A stretch of DNA of 62,428 nt from Bacillota bacterium. GTDB lineage: Bacteria; Bacillota; Clostridia; Peptostreptococcales; Anaerovoracaceae. The stretch spans positions 1 through 62,428 of the forward strand of contig JAFRKJ010000050.1 in the NCBI GenBank assembly GCA_017431785.1, written 5' to 3'. How positions within the stretch are numbered: the stretch's first letter is position 1; each line of letters begins with the position of its first letter. This document shows positions 44,824 through 53,699 of this stretch, piece by piece. The notes under the pieces are model-generated. The model did not search any database. It was given only the letters and a program-made list of their open reading frames with translations, and was not told the origin of the DNA. The position numbers were made by a program, and so were the translations under genes.

Positions 44824-45888
44824 ATGGAAAAAAAAATAGATTTCAATATGGACAGAGCAGCAATCGAAACCATCCCGTTAGATGACAGTGTAGACAGACG
44901 GGAACTTTTTGGCGGGATGGATCAGAATCTTCTAAATATAGAAGATCTGCTCGGCGTAACAATTATTCAGCGCAGCGACGGTCTGCTCATCAAAGACGGA
45001 CAGGGCGCAGTAGATGGCGCACCGGCAGGTCATGAAGCCGCCGAAAGAGTGCACAGGGCAGCTGCGATACTGAAGGAAATGGTTGAAACAGTAAGAAAAG
45101 GAGAAGTATTGGATCAGCAGAAAGCAGGGTATATCACAGATCTGGCGGAGAGCGGCATCTCCTACAGCAGACAGGCAGAGAGTAGCCATCTGGATAAGGA
45201 GATCATCTGTTTCACACATGATGGCAAGCCGCTCAGACCGAAGACCATCGGACAGAAGGAATACGTTAAAACCATCAGAAACAAAGATATTGTATTTGGC
45301 ATCGGACCGGCAGGAACAGGGAAAACCTATATTGCCGTAGCGATGGCAGTACAGGCGTTCAAGAATAAAGATGTGCAGAAAATCATACTGGCCAGGCCTG
45401 CCGTAGAAGCGGGGGAGAGACTGGGATTCTTGCCTGGTGATCTTCAGGAAAAAGTCGATCCGTACCTCAGGCCTCTTTATGATGCGCTTTATGACGTGCT
45501 GGGTAGGGAAAGTGCGCTCAGGCTGAAAGAAAAAGAAATCATCGAAGTTGTTCCGCTGGCCTATATGAGGGGAAGAACACTGGACAATTCCTTTATCATC
45601 CTGGATGAGGCCCAGAACACTACACCGGAACAGATGAAGATGTTTCTGACCAGAATGGGATTCGGGTCAAAGGTGGTCGTGACCGGAGATATCACCCAGA
45701 TCGACCTTCCGAGAGGAAAGAAATCAGGACTTATCGAAGCGCGTAAGGTTCTGAGGGACGTTGAAGATATCGGATTCTGTTATCTGAAGGAAGTGGATGT
45801 CGTAAGACATCAGCTCGTCAAGAAAGTCATCAGCGCATATGATAAGTATTACAGAGCTCATCCGCCTGCCGAAGAAGAGGAGAAGTAA
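44824..45888 (+). CDS. phoH: PhoH-like ATPase
   Basis: The product is 354 residues: an N-terminal KH-like part, then a PhoH ATPase with Walker A FGIGPAGTGKTYIAVAMA near residue 160, ARPAVEAGERLGFLPGDL near 195, ILDEAQNTTPEQMKMFLTRMG near 260. PhoH proteins are RNA-linked ATPases and travel with ybeY. It is encoded next to ybeY (1-base overlap). The start is ATG 44824; a GTG at 44788 in frame is an alternative but would be upstream of the -10 element. Confidence 0.93.
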   Translation: MEKKIDFNMDRAAIETIPLDDSVDRRELFGGMDQNLLNIEDLLGVTIIQRSDGLLIKDGQGAVDGAPAGHEAAERVHRAAAILKEMVETVRKGEVLDQQKAGYITDLAESGISYSRQAESSHLDKEIICFTHDGKPLRPKTIGQKEYVKTIRNKDIVFGIGPAGTGKTYIAVAMAVQAFKNKDVQKIILARPAVEAGERLGFLPGDLQEKVDPYLRPLYDALYDVLGRESALRLKEKEIIEVVPLAYMRGRTLDNSFIILDEAQNTTPEQMKMFLTRMGFGSKVVVTGDITQIDLPRGKKSGLIEARKVLRDVEDIGFCYLKEVDVVRHQLVKKVISAYDKYYRAHPPAEEEEK

Positions 45889-46385
45889 TGGAAATCATAG
45901 TGAACAACGAAGATGCAGTAAATGAGCAGATGATGGATAAACTGAGAGAGGCAGCTTCCGCATGTATTGGAATGGATGTGGAAATAAGCCTTTCTTTTGT
46001 TTCTCTTGATGAGATTCATGAGCTCAACCGTGATTACAGAGGTGTGGACAGACCGACAGATGTCTTATCTTTTCCAATGTTTGAGAGCATGGAAGAGTTG
46101 GAAGAGGCATGCGAAAACATGGATGAAGAGGGACAGAATGTACCGCTCGGCGATGTTGTAATCTGCATGGACAAAGTAATTGAGCAGGCGGAGCAGTTCG
46201 GACACTCCCGCGAAAGGGAAACGGTCTATCTGTTTACCCACAGCATTCTTCATCTGCTTGGATATGATCACGAAACGGAAGAAGAAAAAAAAGAAATGAG
46301 GCAGAGGGAAGAAGAGATTATGGAAGAACTGGGCCTTGGAAGAGAAGAGATACAGAGCAGCAGAGAGGAGACAGAGATACAGTGA
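45888..46385 (+). CDS. ybeY: Endoribonuclease YbeY
   Basis: YbeY is a zinc-dependent endoribonuclease for 16S rRNA maturation and ribosome quality control. The 165-residue protein has VSLDEIHELNRDYRGVDRPTDVLSF near residue 37-60 and the metal-binding HSILHLLGYDHE near 115. The C-terminal tail of about 30 residues is rich in Glu (EEEIMEELGLGREEIQ). GAGGAGAAG precedes the ATG; its TGA overlaps the GTG start of era. Confidence 0.95.
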   Translation: MEIIVNNEDAVNEQMMDKLREAASACIGMDVEISLSFVSLDEIHELNRDYRGVDRPTDVLSFPMFESMEELEEACENMDEEGQNVPLGDVVICMDKVIEQAEQFGHSRERETVYLFTHSILHLLGYDHETEEEKKEMRQREEEIMEELGLGREEIQSSREETEIQ

Positions 46386-47281
46386 AATCAGGATTCGTTG
46401 GAATAATCGGAAGACCAAATGTAGGCAAATCTACTCTGCTCAACGCAATATTGGGCGAAAAGATAGCCATTACCACTGAAAAACCGCAGACGACGAGAAA
46501 CATCATCCGCGGCATCTACACCCATTATGGGGAAGAAGATGGCGAAGATGATGTACAGATCGTCTTTATCGATACGCCGGGCATTCACAAGCCGCGCAAC
46601 AAACTGGGTGAATACATGACAGAGTCAGCCATTGCAACTTTTGGAGAAGTTGATGCGATTATCTTCATTGTTGATGACGCTCTGAGCAAAGGCCCCGGAG
46701 ACAAGTACATCCTCCAGCTCCTGAAGGAGACAGATACGCCAAAGATATTAGTCATCAACAAGATCGACAGAATCGGGCCGGATGCTTTTGCAGAAATCTA
46801 CAGAGAATATGAAGAAACGGGTGCTTTTGATACGATTCTCGGTACAGCTGCCATAGACGGAACGAATGTTGATGATGTGATCAAGGCAGCAGCCGGTTAT
46901 ATGGAAGAAGGCCCAATGTTCTTCCCGGATGACATCGTCACAGAGAACCCTGCCAGATTCATCGTCAGTGAAATTATCAGAGAGAAGATTCTGCTGTACT
47001 TGCAGGATGAAGTGCCGCACGGTGTGGCAGTTGAAATCGAACAGTATGAAGAAGAGGATGATCTGACGAGAATCGGTGCTGTGATCTACTGCGAGAGAAA
47101 ATCCCATAAAGGAATGATCATCGGCAAAGGCGGCAGAAAGCTCAAAGGCATCGGCAAGAGCGCCCGCCAGGAAATCGAAGCACTGCTCGGAACCAAGGTG
47201 TTCCTGGAAACATGGGTCAAAGTCAGAGAAAACTGGAGAGACAGCGATATTGCGCTGACGAATTTCGGATACAGAGATTGA
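46382..47281 (+). CDS. era: GTPase Era
   Basis: Era binds 16S rRNA and helps 30S assembly. The 299-residue protein has GRPNVGKSTLLNAILG near residue 9, TTRNIIRG, IDTPGIHKPRNKLG near 63 and NKIDR near 125, then a KH RNA-binding C-terminal domain (SHKGMIIGKGGRKLKGIG). Start GTG 46382 overlaps the ybeY stop by four bases. It runs straight into recO. Confidence 0.95.
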   Translation: MKSGFVGIIGRPNVGKSTLLNAILGEKIAITTEKPQTTRNIIRGIYTHYGEEDGEDDVQIVFIDTPGIHKPRNKLGEYMTESAIATFGEVDAIIFIVDDALSKGPGDKYILQLLKETDTPKILVINKIDRIGPDAFAEIYREYEETGAFDTILGTAAIDGTNVDDVIKAAAGYMEEGPMFFPDDIVTENPARFIVSEIIREKILLYLQDEVPHGVAVEIEQYEEEDDLTRIGAVIYCERKSHKGMIIGKGGRKLKGIGKSARQEIEALLGTKVFLETWVKVRENWRDSDIALTNFGYRD

Positions 47282-47302
47282 TTGAGGAACCTGCAGAGCA
47301 AG

Positions 47303-48061
47303 ATGAAAGCAGATACAGAGGGCATCGTCCTCAGAGAGACAAAAACTTCATACAACAGGCGCATGATACACTTGTTCACCCGGGAATACGGCAAGATCAG
47401 TGCAGGAACCAGTCTGGGAGAACGTGGCAAAAGCAAGAGCTCCCTGGCGCTGCAGCATTTCACCTTTGGACGGTATGCGCTGCATAGGGGGAGAGACAGC
47501 TACAATATCGATGCAGCAGAAGTCATCAAGAGCTTTTATGGCATCGGAGAGAACGTGGATAAGTACTTCAACGGAGCTTATGTGCTGGAGTTCACCTCCA
47601 AGGTGCTCCATCCGGAAGTGCCCGCGCCTGCAGTGTTTGATATGCTCATTGATTTTTTTGAGATGCTGGAACGGCGGGAAAAGGGTTTCGGAACACTGGT
47701 TCTGGCTTACCAGACAAGGCTGTTCAGGTTTATGGGGATCGCTCCTGTGCTTGACAAATGCGCCGTCTGCGGAAGACCCGCAGGAAGCTGGTTCAGCATT
47801 GAGGACGGCGGTCTGATCTGTGATGAATGCCACGGCAGAATCCTCGCGGAAGAGGGGGAGAATTCAGCCCGCAGCGCATTGATTTACCCTGTGAGTTTTG
47901 ATATAATCAATGCACTAAATTATTTTAATAATCATTCATTGAAACAGCTTGAGAATATTGCGCTAAGTGAGGATACAGGCAGAGCGCTGCAGAGGATTGT
48001 ACGAGAGTATGCAGCGTATCATCTGGATGCCTCGAACATAAAGAGTGAAACCATGATTTAA
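47303..48061 (+). CDS. recO: DNA repair protein RecO
   Basis: RecO loads RecA through SSB and RecR. The 252-residue protein has an OB fold at the start (TEGIVLRETKTSYNRRMIHLFTREYG), a helical middle and a zinc-type CAVC...CDEC cluster near residues 155-180. ATG 47303 gives the family-typical start; a TTG at 47282, directly after era, would add seven residues. Neither has a strong ribosome site, so coupling to era is likely. Ends 18 bases before the DUF4342 gene. Confidence 0.88.
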   Translation: MKADTEGIVLRETKTSYNRRMIHLFTREYGKISAGTSLGERGKSKSSLALQHFTFGRYALHRGRDSYNIDAAEVIKSFYGIGENVDKYFNGAYVLEFTSKVLHPEVPAPAVFDMLIDFFEMLERREKGFGTLVLAYQTRLFRFMGIAPVLDKCAVCGRPAGSWFSIEDGGLICDECHGRILAEEGENSARSALIYPVSFDIINALNYFNNHSLKQLENIALSEDTGRALQRIVREYAAYHLDASNIKSETMI

Positions 48062-48079
48062 AAAGGGAGGATTACAACA

Positions 48080-48874
48080 ATGGAAATCACACTTGAAAAG
48101 ATTGAATTAGTAAAAGACAGAACAGGCGTTACTTATGCCGAAGCGAAAAAAGCACTGGAAGATGCTGATGGCAGTGTAGTAGATGCTATCATCGCAATTG
48201 AAGAAACTGTTAATTCAGGTGACAAGAAAAGAGCCTTCGGAGAAAAGGGAGAAGCACTCTTTGCTAGTCTCAAGAGCCTCATCAAGAAGGGTAATGTTGC
48301 AAGAATCCAGGTCAAAAAAGACGGCGACGGCATCCTCAACGTTCCTGTAAACGCAGGTATCTTAGGCATCTGCATCGCACCACTTGCATCTGTAGTAGCA
48401 ATCGTTGCTGCTTTTGGATTCAAATGCACGATTGAAGTAGTGAAGACTGACGGAACAATCATCGATGTAAGCGATGCTGTTTCCGATAAGGTTTCACAGG
48501 CCGCAGAGTTTGGCAGCGATACATTCGAATCACTCAAGGGAAAAGGCAAGGATTTCTATGACAAGGCAAAAGACAGCGATCTTTATGACAAGGCAAAGGA
48601 CGCTGCCGGCGGTCTGAAGGACAAGGCTGAGGACATCTATGATAAGGCGAAAGAAACTGATATCTATGACAAGGCCAAAGACGCAGCGGAAGGTCTGAAG
48701 GACAAGGCTGAAGATCTGAAGGATAGAGCGGAAGACTTCAGAGATGAGTTCAAAGAAAGAGTTGCCAAAGAAGCAGAAGAAGCTGAAGAAGCAGTAGAAG
48801 AGGCTGCAGAAGAGGCTGTAGAAGTTGAAGCAGAGTTTGAAGCAGAAGTAGAAGAAAAGGGCGAAGAAGAATAA
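48080..48874 (+). CDS. DUF4342 protein with LEA-like KAKD repeats
   Basis: The 264-residue protein has three parts: an N-terminal three-helix UBA/EF-Ts-like domain ([29 protein letters not shown], residues 3-35), a DUF4342-type middle with a hydrophobic stretch ([27 protein letters not shown], about 90-115), and a charged tail with repeats YDKAKD/LKDKAED from about 158 to 215, ending in a long acidic run. The repeats resemble LEA or apolipoprotein amphipathic helices. Such tails may bind membrane or protect proteins; function is unknown. GGGAGG precedes ATG 48080. Its end overlaps glyS by one base. Confidence 0.75.
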   Translation: MEITLEKIELVKDRTGVTYAEAKKALEDADGSVVDAIIAIEETVNSGDKKRAFGEKGEALFASLKSLIKKGNVARIQVKKDGDGILNVPVNAGILGICIAPLASVVAIVAAFGFKCTIEVVKTDGTIIDVSDAVSDKVSQAAEFGSDTFESLKGKGKDFYDKAKDSDLYDKAKDAAGGLKDKAEDIYDKAKETDIYDKAKDAAEGLKDKAEDLKDRAEDFRDEFKERVAKEAEEAEEAVEEAAEEAVEVEAEFEAEVEEKGEEE

Positions 48875-50277
48875 TGACAACAGAAGTTACAATGGAGAAG
48901 ATCACGGCCCTTGCGAAGAACAGAGGGTTTATCTTTCCGGGTTCTGAAATTTACGGCGGACTGGCGAATACATGGGACTACGGTCCACTGGGCGTTGAAC
49001 TGAAGAACAACATCAAAGACGCATGGCGTCAGAAATTCGTTCGTGAATCAGAATACAATGTGGGGCTTGATGCAGCGATTCTGATGAATCCTGAAACCTG
49101 GGTTGCTTCAGGGCACGTAGGCGGATTTGCTGATCCGCTGATTGACTGCAAGGCCTGCAAGGCGCGCTTCCGTGCGGACAAGCTGATAGAAGACCATCTC
49201 CATGCACAGGGACAGATGGATGTGCAGGTGGATGGCTGGTCAAATGAAAAACTGGAACAGTTCATCGCTGAAAATGGCGTCAAGTGCCCGGAATGCGGCA
49301 AATCTGATTTTACAGGGATTCGCCAGTTTAACCTGATGTTCAAGACATTCCAGGGAGTTACCGAAGATTCAAAGGCAGAGATTTATCTCAGACCTGAAAC
49401 TGCGCAGGGTATATTTGTAAACTTCAAGAATGTTCAGAGATCAGCGAGAAAAAAGATTCCGTTTGGAATCGCTCAGGTAGGAAAATCTTTCAGAAATGAG
49501 ATTACACCAGGTAACTTCATCTTCAGAACGAGAGAGTTCGAACAGATGGAACTGGAGTTTTTCTGCAAGCCAGGAACGGAACTTGACTGGTTTGCATACT
49601 GGAAGGATTACTGTGCTGATTTCCTGAGAAATCTTGGGATCAAGGAAGAACATATGAGACTGAGGGATCATGATCCTGAGGAATTGTCTCACTACAGTAA
49701 CGCCACAACAGATATAGAATTCCTGTTCCCATTCGGATGGGGCGAGCTTTGGGGCGTCGCTTCGAGAACTGATTTCGATCTGATGGCGCATCAGAACCAT
49801 TCAGGGCAGGATATGCTGTATCTTGATCCAGAGACCAATGAGAAGTACGTGCCTTACTGTATTGAACCTTCTGTAGGCGTTGAGAGAATGCTTCTGGCAT
49901 TCCTGGTTGATGCTTATGATGAAGAAATCCTGACAGATGATAAAGGCAAGGAAGATGTGCGTAAAGTATTGCGGCTTCACCCTGCTCTGGCACCGTTCAA
50001 AGCGGCAGTACTGCCACTCAGTAAAAAGCTTGGAGACGTTGCGGAGCCTGTTTACCATGAACTGAAGAAATACTTCATGGTTGATTACGATACCGCAGGT
50101 TCTATCGGCAAGAGATACAGAAGGGAAGACGAAATCGGTACTCCATTCTGCATTTGTGTTGACTTTGATACAGCCGAAGATGGATGTGTTACAATCAGAG
50201 ATCGTGACACAATGGAACAGGTAAGAATTCCTGTCGGCGAGGTCAGGACATATATCGAGGAGAGACTCGAGTTTTAA
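48874..50277 (+). CDS. glyS: Glycyl-tRNA synthetase (single-chain type)
   Basis: The class II enzyme charges tRNA-Gly. The 467-residue chain has [23 protein letters not shown] near residue 17, a zinc-like CKAC...CPEC pair near 90-150, GFRNEI-like [13 protein letters not shown] near 203, EQMELEFF near 225, and [14 protein letters not shown] near 330, with a C-terminal anticodon-binding domain. No T-box is seen before it; it is translated from an overlap with the DUF4342 gene. Confidence 0.95.
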   Translation: MTTEVTMEKITALAKNRGFIFPGSEIYGGLANTWDYGPLGVELKNNIKDAWRQKFVRESEYNVGLDAAILMNPETWVASGHVGGFADPLIDCKACKARFRADKLIEDHLHAQGQMDVQVDGWSNEKLEQFIAENGVKCPECGKSDFTGIRQFNLMFKTFQGVTEDSKAEIYLRPETAQGIFVNFKNVQRSARKKIPFGIAQVGKSFRNEITPGNFIFRTREFEQMELEFFCKPGTELDWFAYWKDYCADFLRNLGIKEEHMRLRDHDPEELSHYSNATTDIEFLFPFGWGELWGVASRTDFDLMAHQNHSGQDMLYLDPETNEKYVPYCIEPSVGVERMLLAFLVDAYDEEILTDDKGKEDVRKVLRLHPALAPFKAAVLPLSKKLGDVAEPVYHELKKYFMVDYDTAGSIGKRYRREDEIGTPFCICVDFDTAEDGCVTIRDRDTMEQVRIPVGEVRTYIEERLEF

Positions 50278-50326
50278 TATACTGTCAATTAATAGTTTTA
50301 GTTAAAAATGAGGAGAGTAAAGAAAA

Positions 50327-52948
50327 ATGGGAAAGTTTGTTTATTCATTCAATGAAGGCTCCAAGGACATGAGAGACCTTCTGGGTGGTAAGGGTGCCAA
50401 TCTGGCAGAGATGACTAAAATCGGACTTCCGGTACCGTTTGGCTTCACTGTAACAACAGAGGCATGCACAAGGTATTATCAGGAAGGACAGACAATCGGT
50501 CAGGATATCGTAGATGACATCTACGTTAAGCTGGCTGATCTGGAAGCTGTAACAGAGAAGAAGTTCGGCGATGCGTCAAATCCACTTCTCGTTTCAGTAC
50601 GTTCCGGAGCTAAGATCTCAATGCCGGGCATGATGGATACCATTCTGAATCTGGGACTTAATGACGAGACAGTTGAAGGACTTTCAGCGCTTACTGGAAA
50701 TCCTCGTTTCGCATATGACTCCTACAGAAGATTCATCCAGATGTTTGGCGACGTTGTAATGGGCATCAGCAAGAGCAAATTTGATGAAATCTTTGACGGA
50801 CAGAAGGACAAGAAGGGCGTCATGTTTGATGTTGATCTGGACACTGATGACCTGAAAGAGATCATCGTCGGCTACAAGGCAATGTACAAGGAAGAAATCG
50901 GCAACGACTTCCCGCAGGAACCAAAAGAACAGCTGATGGAAGCAATCAAGGCAGTATTCAGATCATGGAATACAGAAAGAGCGATTCTCTACAGACAGCT
51001 GAACGAGATTCCTGATGACATCGGAACTGCTGTAAACGTTCAGTCCATGGTATTCGGTAACATGGGTGATACATCAGGTACAGGCGTAGCGTTCACAAGA
51101 TCTCCTGTAAATGGCGAGAAGGCGATCTTCGGTGAGTTCCTCGTTAACGCACAGGGCGAAGACGTAGTAGCCGGAATCAGAACACCGCAGCCAATCGCTG
51201 AGATGGCAGAGGCATTCCCTGAAGTATACGGAGACTTCGTAAGAATTGCCGACGTACTGGAAAATCACTACAAAGATATGCAGGACATGGAGTTTACCGT
51301 AGAGAGAGGCAAGCTCTTCATGCTGCAGACAAGAAATGGTAAGAGAACTGCTCCTTCCGCTGTCAAGATCGCAGTAGATATGGTTGGCGAAGGCCTGATC
51401 ACAAAGGAAGAAGCAATCATGAGAATCGAGCCTGGTCAGATCGATCAGCTGCTTCACCCGATGTTCGATGCCAATGAACTGGAAGCTGCAGAGAAACTGA
51501 CAAAGGGCCTTCCTGCTTCACCGGGCGCTGCTTGCGGACAGATTTACTTCAATGCAGCTGATGCTGAAGCAGCTGTTGCTGAAGGTAAGAAGGTTATCCT
51601 GGTAAGACTGGAAACTTCTCCGGAAGACCTGGCAGGTATGGTAGCTGCTGAAGGTATCCTGACGGCAAGAGGCGGTATGACATCACACGCTGCAGTAGTT
51701 GCCAGAGGCATGGGCAAGTGCTGCGTATCAGGATGTTCAGAAATCAAGGTCGATGAAGGTTCTAAGTTCCTGGGAATCGGCGAATATGAGTTCAAGGAAG
51801 GCGACTTCATCTCACTGAACGGAACGACAGGTGACGTTCTGAAGGGCGAAGTCAAGACAGTTCCACCTGAACTGTCAGGCGATTTCGGAACAATCATGAA
51901 CTGGGCTGATGACATCAGAACACTCAAGGTAAGAACAAATGCTGACAATCCTAGAGATGCGAAGCAGGCTGTAGAGTTCGGCGCACAGGGCATCGGCCTC
52001 TGCAGAACTGAGCACATGTTCTTCGAAGAAGAGAGAATCCCTGCAATCAGAAGGATGATCATGGCTGATACGGAAGAAGAGAGAAGAGAAGCACTGAGCT
52101 TCCTGCTCCCTTATCAGAAGGGCGACTTCAAGGGCATCTATGAGGCAATGGAAGAGAGACCTGTTACGATCAGACTCCTCGACCCACCTCTCCATGAGTT
52201 CATTCCGCATACTGATGAAGAACTGCATGAACTAGCTGATCTTATCGGCAAGCCATATGAGAAGCTGGCTAAGAAGGCGGAAGAACTCCACGAGTTCAAC
52301 CCAATGCTGGGACACAGAGGATGCAGACTTGCAGTAACATATCCTGAAATCGCTGAGATGCAGGCTGAAGCAATCATTACAGCTGCTATCGAAGTAAGAA
52401 AAGAGAAGGGTTACGACATCGTCCCTGAAATCATGGTTCCGCTCGTAGGAAGCAAGACTGAACTGACCAATGTTAAGAAGACCGTTGTTGATACGATCAC
52501 AAGAGTCTTCGAGAGAGAAGGCGTAGAATTCCCTTATCTGGTAGGTACAATGATCGAGATTCCGAGAGCTGCTCTGACAGCTGACGAAATTGCAGAAGAA
52601 GCAGAATTCTTCTCATTCGGAACAAACGACCTGACACAGATGGGATTCGGATTCTCCAGAGACGATACAGGCAACATCATCAAGGAATACAAGGAAAAGG
52701 GTATCTTCGAAGACGATCCGTTCCAGAGCCTCGATCAGACAGGCATCGGCAAACTGGTCAAGATGGCTGTAGAGCTTGGTAAGAAGACCAGACCTGACAT
52801 CCACCTTGGTATCTGCGGCGAGCACGGCGGCGATCCTAAGTCCATCGACTTCTGCCACAGAGTTGGCCTGCAGTACGTATCATGCTCACCGTTCAGAGTT
52901 CCTATCGCAAGACTGTCAGCAGCACAGGCAGCGATTCGCAACAAGTAA
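50327..52948 (+). CDS. ppdK: Pyruvate, phosphate dikinase
   Basis: PPDK interconverts pyruvate, ATP and Pi with PEP, AMP and PPi. The 873-residue protein has the ATP-grasp part (GGKGANLAEMTKIGLPVPFGF near 20), the swivelling His domain GGMTSHAAVVARGMGKCC with the phospho-His at about 455, and a TIM barrel with MLGHRGCRLAVTYPEI near 660 and IEIPRAALTADEIAEEAEFFSFGTNDL near 745; the catalytic Cys lies in GICGEHGGDP near 830. GAGGAGAG precedes the ATG. In many relatives a PPDK regulatory kinase sits next to it; none is here. Confidence 0.96.
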   Translation: MGKFVYSFNEGSKDMRDLLGGKGANLAEMTKIGLPVPFGFTVTTEACTRYYQEGQTIGQDIVDDIYVKLADLEAVTEKKFGDASNPLLVSVRSGAKISMPGMMDTILNLGLNDETVEGLSALTGNPRFAYDSYRRFIQMFGDVVMGISKSKFDEIFDGQKDKKGVMFDVDLDTDDLKEIIVGYKAMYKEEIGNDFPQEPKEQLMEAIKAVFRSWNTERAILYRQLNEIPDDIGTAVNVQSMVFGNMGDTSGTGVAFTRSPVNGEKAIFGEFLVNAQGEDVVAGIRTPQPIAEMAEAFPEVYGDFVRIADVLENHYKDMQDMEFTVERGKLFMLQTRNGKRTAPSAVKIAVDMVGEGLITKEEAIMRIEPGQIDQLLHPMFDANELEAAEKLTKGLPASPGAACGQIYFNAADAEAAVAEGKKVILVRLETSPEDLAGMVAAEGILTARGGMTSHAAVVARGMGKCCVSGCSEIKVDEGSKFLGIGEYEFKEGDFISLNGTTGDVLKGEVKTVPPELSGDFGTIMNWADDIRTLKVRTNADNPRDAKQAVEFGAQGIGLCRTEHMFFEEERIPAIRRMIMADTEEERREALSFLLPYQKGDFKGIYEAMEERPVTIRLLDPPLHEFIPHTDEELHELADLIGKPYEKLAKKAEELHEFNPMLGHRGCRLAVTYPEIAEMQAEAIITAAIEVRKEKGYDIVPEIMVPLVGSKTELTNVKKTVVDTITRVFEREGVEFPYLVGTMIEIPRAALTADEIAEEAEFFSFGTNDLTQMGFGFSRDDTGNIIKEYKEKGIFEDDPFQSLDQTGIGKLVKMAVELGKKTRPDIHLGICGEHGGDPKSIDFCHRVGLQYVSCSPFRVPIARLSAAQAAIRNK

Positions 52949-52987
52949 TTGAAACAGTGAAATGCGGGGCTTACAGCACTGTCTGGT

Positions 52988-53090
52988 ACTTAGGCCTCGT
53001 GAACGTATAACTGTATAAACTTACTCACAAAAAAATAAAACCCCGGGGAGAACTTACGGCTAAGGCCGCACGGACACCCTCGGGGTTTTA
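52988..53090 (+). ncRNA. RNA-like terminator element, copy 2
   Basis: It contains AACTGTATAAACTTACTCA and a hairpin whose outer arm AAAACCCCG/CGGGGTTTT (53037-53045, 53081-53089) encloses CGGC-TAAG-GCCG. It aligns with 34672-34772: shared AGG-CCTCGT, AACTG-ATAAACT and an inner loop GCTAAGGC. It follows ppdK by 39 bases and can end its transcription, as well as that of the convergent export gene. Confidence 0.65.
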
Positions 53091-53103
53091 CATTACTGGG
53101 TGG

Positions 53104-53580
53104 TTACGTTACTGCGACGACTCCATAGGTGACCAGGAAGACGACGATTCCGGCTGCAACGACGCCTGCAAAGATCACAGGAACGGCATTTCTCAGTCGC
53201 AGATTGAAGAAGGCGGCTACCAGTGAACCGGTCCATGCGCCGGTTCCTGGCAGTGGAACGGCGACGAGCAGGAACAATCCGAACATTTCATATTTAACGA
53301 TTTTCTCACCGCCCTTGGCCGCTTTCTCTTCCAGTTTTGTTGCGATTCTGTCGAATTTCTCGAAACGGTGCATCCAGTTTAGAATTCGACGGATAAAAAT
53401 AATGATGAATGGTACCGGAACCATGTTGCCGATAATACTGACAACCAGAGAAGTCACAGGGGACAGTCCCATGCCTACACCAATAGGCAGCGCGCCCCTG
53501 AGTTCTATGACCGGAACCATTGAAATCAGAAATGTAGCAAGAAGTTTTCCTGTATATGTTGTCGTGAACCAAGTAATCAT
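53104..53580 (-). CDS. Small multi-drug export family protein
   Basis: The 158-residue protein has four hydrophobic segments and the PF06695-type motifs MVPVIELRGALPIG near residue 20, VPVPFIIIFIRRILNWM near 50, VAVPLPGTGAWTGSLVAAFF near 105. These proteins are small integral membrane proteins of uncertain substrate. The start ATG 53580 has TATAAT exactly six bases upstream in a TRTGN context and no ribosome site; an upstream ATG at 53604 lies inside the promoter. Convergent with ppdK. Confidence 0.8.
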   Translation of the reverse strand: MITWFTTTYTGKLLATFLISMVPVIELRGALPIGVGMGLSPVTSLVVSIIGNMVPVPFIIIFIRRILNWMHRFEKFDRIATKLEEKAAKGGEKIVKYEMFGLFLLVAVPLPGTGAWTGSLVAAFFNLRLRNAVPVIFAGVVAAGIVVFLVTYGVVAVT

Positions 53581-53586
53581 AGGCAG

Positions 53587-53597
53587 ATTATAACATA
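53587..53597 (-). promoter_or_regulatory. Extended -10 element of a leaderless gene (minus strand)
   Basis: On the minus strand TATG-T-TATAAT then CTGCCT then ATG (53580). Confidence 0.65.
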
Positions 53598-53699
53598 AAT
53601 ACAAGAAAAAACATAACTGTCAGATTGTTTCGGTGTATAATTATGTCAGCAAATGAAAGCGGCATTTATCGTTATTCTGAAAGTAAGAGAGGTGATTAA

